Assembly (NCBI GenBank): GCA_037962975.1
Contig: CM075669.1
Location: forward strand, 186,752,501 to 186,816,500
Direction: 5' to 3'
Origin: Clitoria ternatea
Taxonomy: Eukaryota > Streptophyta > Magnoliopsida > Fabales > Fabaceae
DNA length: 64,000 nucleotides
Below, piece after piece: positions 59,140-64,000 of this stretch. The notes beneath the pieces were generated by a model. It did no database searches, was not told the DNA's origin, and worked only from the letters and a program-made list of their open reading frames with translations. Position 1 is the first letter of the stretch. Each line of letters begins with the position of its first letter. Made by a program: the position numbers and the translations under genes.

Positions 59140-60440
59140 GTCTAGGGTGCTAGCTTTAAAGAATGTCGTGTTTGACGAAAAGGAAATCAAAATGGTGCCT
59201 TTTTCGGTGAAAGGAAAGTAAAATGGTACCCCGCTCGGTGACAAGAAATTTGTCATGCTCGGTGACTAGAAATTAAAAGGATGTCATGTTCGACAACGGT
59301 AAGTAAAATTGTGCCCCGCTCGGCAACTAGAAAATAAAATGATGCCATGTTTGGTGAGAAGAAAGTAAAATAGTGTCCCGCTTGGCGACTGGAAAATAAA
59401 ATGGTGCCTCGCTCGGTGACTGGAAAGTAAAGGATGCCATGTTTGGCGATAGGAAATTAAAATAGTGGCCCACTCGGCAACCGAAAATTTAAAGGATGCC
59501 ATATTCGGTGATAGGAAATTAAAATGGTGCCCCGCTCGGCGACTGAAAAGTAAAATGGTACCCCGCCCGACAACTGGAAAATTTAAATGATGCCATGTTT
59601 GGCGATAGGAAAGTAAAAAGGTGTCCCGCTCGGCCACTAAAAATTTAAAGGATGCTGTGTTCGGCAATAGGAAATTACAATGGTGCCCTACTCGGCCACT
59701 GAAAATTTAAATGATGCCATGTTCGGTGATAGGGAATTAAAATGGTGCCCCGCTCGGCGACTGAAAATTTAAATGATGCCATGTTCGGCAACAGAAGATT
59801 TAAAATGGTGCCCCGCTTAGCGACTGGAAAGTAAATGATGCCATGCTCGGCGACTGGAAATTTAAATGATGCCATGTTTGGCGACCGAAAAGTAGGGTGC
59901 CCCGCTCGGCCACTGGAAATTTAAAAAATGCCATGTTCGGCTCTAGGAAAGTAAAATGGTGCCCTGCTCAGCAATTGCAAAGTAAAATGGTACCCCGCTT
60001 AGCAACTAGAAATTTAAAGGATGCCATATTCAGTGATAGGAAAGTAAAATGGTGCCCCGCTTGGAGACTGGAAAGTAAAATGGTACCCTGCTCGGCGAAT
60101 GAAAATTTAAATGATGCCATATTCGGCGACAGAAAAGTAAAAAGGTGTCCCGCTCGGTGACTAAAAATTTAAAAGATGCCATGTTCAGCTCTAGAAAAGT
60201 AAAATGGTGCCCCACTCGGTGACTGGAAATTTAAATGATGTCATGTTCGGCGACAGGAAAGTAAAAGGGTGCCCCGCTCAGCGACTGGAAATTTAAAAGA
60301 TGCCATGTTTGACTCTAGGAAAGTAAAATGGTGCCCTGCTCGGCAATTGGAAAGTAAAATGGCACCCCACTTGGCGATTGGAAAGTAAAAATAGTGCTCC
60401 GCTCAACGACTGGAAAGTAAATATGGTGCCCCGCTCGGTG
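59140..60440. repeat. GCTCGGCGACTGGAAA minisatellite in the Ogre 2 3' UTR
   Basis: About 40 degenerate units of about 31 bp. Two subtypes often alternate, giving dimers of about 60 bp: one has ATGCCATGTTCGGCGATAGG, the other GGTGCCCCGCTCGGCGACTG, each followed by AAAGTAAA or AAATTTAA. Tandem repeats in this position are known for Ogre-type elements and can seed satellites. The frames running through it are repeat artefacts. Confidence 0.9.
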
Positions 60441-61729
60441 GTTAAAAATTTAAATCAAGTTTGAAATCCGGGGAGAAACCTTTAGAACTGCAATCTTTAT
60501 AGATTTTAGGTTTATACTCATGGGTGAAACGGATGAACAAGGTGATCTTCTCTTCTAAGCATAAATGCGGTGCAGTCCCTATGATGCTTGTCTGAGGTGC
60601 TAACAGATAATAGAAGCATCTCGCTTCCATGACTTTCTCTTTTTTTTGAAAATAATTATAATTGCCTTGTTTTATTTTGTTAAAACACATATTTTGTCAC
60701 ATTAATGAAACTCTTGTATAAATGCGTATTGAAAAGGTAGCAATTTTATTTATGTGGGTTGATCAAGTATGGCAAAAGACAAAGGAAAATTAGATGCAAA
60801 AAAGAAACAAATGTGGTCAAAAGTTTGATAGTGGGTGAAATAAGGAGGGTTTACAAATCCTCTAGTGAATCCCTGAGAACAGTAAGAATCTTGATCCCGT
60901 ATCACAATGACAAGTTTATCTTTTGATCTTGCTTCCGAGAAAGTAATTCAATTATAGTCCTTGTGCCTCAGTTTGGTACTGCTCTGCTTGGATGATGATA
61001 TTCAGTTACTTTATAAAAATCTTGACCCTAATTTTGCCTAAGCCGCCTTTTAAGGTTTTCGAGTCATCGGGTTGCTCTAATTTTTGCCTACGCTGCCCTT
61101 TCAGGTTTTCAGCCTAAAGAGCTTTTATTTTTTTTGACATGTTTTTTTAATCAAGGTTGTGTCCTTCACAACAAAAGATTTAAACTGATTATACTGAAAC
61201 CGAACCCGTTTGGCCTCCTTTGATTTACTTTCATTCTTTTAGGGGACAGATGTCACTTCAAATAGGCAATTTTTCCCCAATGCCATGTACTGAAGGAAAT
61301 GAGATGAGCCCTTTTTTCGTGTCTCAATGAGAAAAGACCATTCCGAGTCATTTTTTGCTTTTGTTTTTGTTCTTTTTCATCTTTTTCTTGATTTTTTTCA
61401 TTTGTTTTTCTCTCTTTATTTTTGACCTTTGAATGATCCCCTTGGTATTTTTGTTGCTCAGAATGGTAGACCATTTCCTTGGTTACATTAGCATGAGGAG
61501 TAGTTACATCCCCTTAAGGTTAGGGTGTTGATTGCAACAGGGATGAAATATTGTTTTTTGTTGCGTTCTTGGCTTGATGACATTCCTCGTATAGAAATGT
61601 GATGACTTACTTGGTGATCTGGACATTCCCCGATATGGCAATGCGAGAGCATCAGCTTGCCCCAGTTGGTATGTGCATAGGATGCCAACCTTGATTCTTT
61701 TTTTTGTTATTTTTTTGGTTTGTTTGATT
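60441..61729 (-). other. Remaining 3' untranslated region of Ogre element 2
   Basis: Between the integrase remnant and the minisatellite I see no gene. A phrase TTTTGCCTA...CCTTT(T/C)AGGTTTTC occurs twice near 61040 and 61085. Confidence 0.5.
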
Positions 61730-61818
61730 TTTCCTTTTTTTCTTTTTTTGGCAAAGCATCTTTTGATTACGTCTATACTTATGGGCATCGGCAAGTCATC
61801 TCCATCCATGTTGGTCAA
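61730..61818 (-). pseudogene. Integrase C-terminal remnant of Ogre pol
   Basis: LTNMDGDDLPMPISIDVIKR matches the extreme C terminus of Tat/Ogre integrase, where relatives read MDGEELPNPINADAVKKYY. The following Lys-rich tail is probably read-through. It is a fragment with no catalytic residue. Confidence 0.65.
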
Positions 61819-61887
61819 TACTGAAGCTTCCTTAAATGATAGATATGCCCCTGTTCATTTTGGGACCTGAAAGTGTTGTCGTCCACA

Positions 61888-61935
61888 TCATGTCATGAAA
61901 CAGGGTTACCATTGCCCTTTGATAAATTACCCTAG
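61888..61935 (-). pseudogene. Scrap of Ogre reverse transcriptase
   Basis: The translation VIYQRAMVTLFHDMM matches the RT segment shortly before the YVDD box in Tat/Ogre elements (usual form ATYQRAMVTLFHDMM). The YVDD box itself is lost; the next recognisable segment is the integrase end, about 70 bp on. Confidence 0.7.
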
Positions 61936-62025
61936 TGTTTTTCAAACCAATGGACATCAAAACTTAATCAACCTTCCCTGATGTTCTTGACTCAAGAAAT
62001 GCCAATCTTGACCCTTTTATCCTCT

Positions 62026-62325
62026 TCATTTAATGATCTCGATTACCTCTTGATACGACTGAATTTCTCTAGCCTCTTGTTCCCTGGTTAATTTGGGCGA
62101 GGGACCATAGTCTTCCTTACCCTCTTCGTCAGCGCAATCAACTGAATACTCAAAGTCTTGAAATGGGATTGCGACCTTACTATTTTCAAGTGGATCATTT
62201 TTGGATCTGCATTTGGGTGAATGGTCGAATGAGGGATAAAAGGAAAGGGAATCGGTAAAGGGTGCAAAGAAAAAGATATTCAAATACACACTTATTAATG
62301 AAATTTTAAAAATATGACACAACAT
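62026..62325 (-). pseudogene. Ogre pol linker upstream of reverse transcriptase, fragment
   Basis: IPFQDFEYSVDCADEEGKED and REIQSYQEVIEIIK correspond to the acidic stretch just before RT in this clade (relatives: FPDFEFPV...EEE...IQPHQE.IE.I). It ends at a stop near 62026; RT proper is deleted apart from the scrap at 61888. Confidence 0.65.
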
Positions 62326-62455
62326 GCTTCGCCCTTATTGTAAAAAGAAAAAGGCTCCCAAGCCTTGGACATAGCAATGGGAATACCAAGTCATTAAGGC
62401 AATTACAAATTACTTTGAATTAGAAATTAAAGTTGTGGAGAGCTCAACAACCTCC

Positions 62456-62581
62456 TAGTTACAAAGTTCTATGCCCGAGGAATGCATAAAGCTTGCGGTA
62501 TCACAGGAACCATCTTTAATTATAGTCTCGTAATCTGTCTCAACCATGAGTCTTGCCTGAGTTCTATAAGGGTGTCTCCCT
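62456..62581 (-). pseudogene. Start of Ogre gag, fragment
   Basis: RHPYRTQARLMVETDYETII parallels SRHPYRTRVQARLMAETE at the gag start of Ogre element 1 (8099-8140). About 35 codons remain before a stop; the capsid region is deleted. Confidence 0.65.
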
Positions 62582-63647
62582 ATGATTTCTCCTTCTTTTT
62601 TTGTTTTTGTTTTTAATTTTTTTGTTTTTTGTTTTTTTATTTTTTTGTTTTTTAAAAAAATGTGTTAGTGAAAAAGCAAAGAAAAGGAAAGAGACAACAA
62701 AGAAAGAAAAAAACAAACAGTGATTGAAGCAATCATGAGCCTTGACGAGTATTCTTTCACTGTTCCTCAGAATGTCTCGTTCAAAAGTACTAGGTTAAGC
62801 TAGTAGGATAATTGTCAACTTCAGATTACTTTCTAAAAGAAGAAAAGAAAAAAAAGTCAACTTGTGGGCTTCTTCAATCATTATTTCAAAGTTTAAGAAT
62901 AAGTTACGGACTTCTCGGATCATCCACTTTTTTTTTGGAAAACTTTGCAGAAAAATTTACGATCTAAAGCGCTTATACCTTAAAGAATGAAATTGAACCA
63001 GCTTAAGAACTAATTTCCCCATGTCAAATTATCATTTTTTCTAGAAAACATTTGTTGGAAAAAGAAATCTTCAAAGAAAGTAAAAAAGATCGTTGCCTCT
63101 TGTGTTCCCTAAATAAGGTTTGTCTGAAGGCCTCCTATTAGTTATAAGGCTCCTCTAATAGTGTCCTCTCACATTGGATAGCTATTTTAAATCACTAAAG
63201 GCCACTAGAGCTCAGACTCTACCCATGATTTTGACCACAACGGTAGGAAGTTTACCAGGTGTGGACACCATGAGAAAGTCACACTCTAGCTGAGGCTCTC
63301 AAGATGTCAGACGGAGATGAATTTCCAATACACTCCCCTAAACTTAATGGTTTATTTAGACCCCTGGGTGTAGGGTCCCACTCAAAATGTGTGTGAAAAA
63401 ATGTAAGTGTAGTGTGTGAAGGGCATATATACATGTAATCTACCCTTCCTTCACAAGAAACAAACACAGAGCAATACAAATAAATTGTCTACCCTAGGGT
63501 TTAATAACGCAATAATATGATGTCCTCTACCCTAAGGTTCAATAATAACATATATCAACAAAACACATGACATAAAACATAGGCAAGAAGTTATATAGGA
63601 CTATTCTAATACACTCAAACAAAATTAAACAGGCTTAACTCTCTAAA
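62582..63647 (-). other. Leader of Ogre element 2
   Basis: No gene. The part 63100-63640 is homologous to the Ogre 1 leader (10500-11090). ORF1 should lie between this leader and gag but is absent. A T-rich run, (T5-7G)n, occurs at 62588-62655. Confidence 0.6.
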
Positions 63648-63666
63648 GTCCCCAGTGGAGTCGCCA
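63648..63666 (-). other. Primer-binding site, tRNA-Arg type, Ogre element 2
   Basis: Plus GTCCCCAGTGGAGTCGCCA, minus TGGCGACTCCACTGGGGAC, the typical Ogre primer site, 2 nt from the LTR edge. Confidence 0.85.
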
Positions 63667-63668
63667 TC

Positions 63669-64000
63669 TGTCGCGACCTGGATCGCGGCGGGAGCCCGAC
63701 CATAAAAAGATCCTGAGTTTCCTCTGAAAACCGTGGAGTCGCCACCAATGTTTTTAAGGTAAAACATCAAAAAAACCCAAACGTGAAGGTACCAGTCTTT
63801 ATTCGAGATTTTAAAGTTCAGGAGTCTAATTACAGGTGGGGAAGGTATTAGCACCCCACACTGTCTGTTTTAAACGGTTACCCTAACTTGTTTAAGTTTT
63901 TTGAACAATCCTAATTATTTGTAATTTTTAGCCTCTTAAAATGCCTTATGGATTTATTGTCGATTTAATAATTTTAAAATTATAAATTTTGCGATTAACA
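63669..64000 (-). repeat. 5' LTR of Ogre element 2, partial
   Basis: Starts TGTCGCGACCTGGATCGCGG and matches 57610-57990 with small indels, such as the missing AAAACTAGGTTTCC near 63705; it continues past the window end. Confidence 0.85.

Larger units (their letters stand above)
57610..64000 (-). mobile_element. Ogre-like element 2, internally deleted, 5' LTR running off the window
   Basis: Matching LTR edges TGTCGCGACCTGGATCGCGG at 57610 and 63669; a tRNA-Arg PBS before the right one and a purine tract after the left LTR. Order on the minus strand: 5' LTR, PBS, leader, gag start, pre-RT linker, a scrap of RT, integrase C terminus, minisatellite 3' UTR, PPT, 3' LTR. Only about 4.6 kb of interior remains, against well over 10 kb in full Ogre elements; ORF1, most of gag, protease, RNase H and most of integrase are gone. 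Confidence 0.85.

Noticed and set aside
59284..60215. Reading frames with repeated AERGTIL or TWHHLNF-like phrases
   Set aside because: Periodic translation of the 31-bp minisatellite; no start context or homology.

Overview
This window looks like plant nuclear DNA made almost wholly of nested transposable elements. A legume is the best guess, an inference from Tat/Ogre-type Ty3-gypsy elements with the extra ORF1 and a tRNA-Arg primer site, and from family resemblance of the gag. I found no convincing host gene, rRNA, tRNA or CRISPR array. Nearly all coding capacity belongs to decayed transposons; most other open frames are chance frames in AT-rich repeats.

Layout. (1) 1-14080: an Ogre-like element on the minus strand, its 3' part cut off by the window start. 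From right to left it has a 5' LTR (11107-14080), a primer-site remnant, a leader, ORF1 (8388-10295) and gag with its downstream linker (8099-6287, continuing at 664-1). A 5.6-kb solo LTR (670-6281, 5-bp target duplication CCCAT) splits gag. (2) 14498-45962: a second solo LTR (duplication GGGAA, about 6.1 kb before insertions), itself invaded twice. One insertion is a small non-autonomous copia-like element (16934-22213, duplication CTACG). The other is a 20-kb tandem LARD-type array (25559-45627, duplication TATAC) with three 4.9-kb LTRs and two nearly identical 2.63-kb non-coding internal domains. (3) about 46060-48900: a degenerate Ogre-like LTR with a 162-bp tandem repeat. (4) 49673-57087: a complete-ended Mutator-like element (85-bp TIRs, 9-bp duplication ATATTTAGT) with a five-exon mudrA transposase and, convergent to it, a four-exon plant-mobile-domain (PMD) gene; both are broken. 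(5) 57610-64000: a second Ogre-like element on the minus strand, reduced to scraps of gag and pol but with 3' LTR, a minisatellite 3' UTR, leader, intact primer site and the start of the 5' LTR.

Most striking points. The middle LTR of the array is a chimera of the two outer LTRs, the expected product of one unequal crossover; the switch maps to about 145 bp inside a cluster of short palindromes. Those palindromes (arms CTCGCT/AGCGAG) occur about 20 times per LTR in a roughly 75-bp higher-order unit and are shared with the distant solo LTR at 670-6281. The Mutator-like element carries four TTTCG...CGAAA quasi-palindromes inside each end. Both solo LTRs and the inner LTR edges end in a non-canonical TA. 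All boundaries were read by eye from matching ends and target duplications; family names rest on recognisable protein motifs and priming sites, not on database searches.
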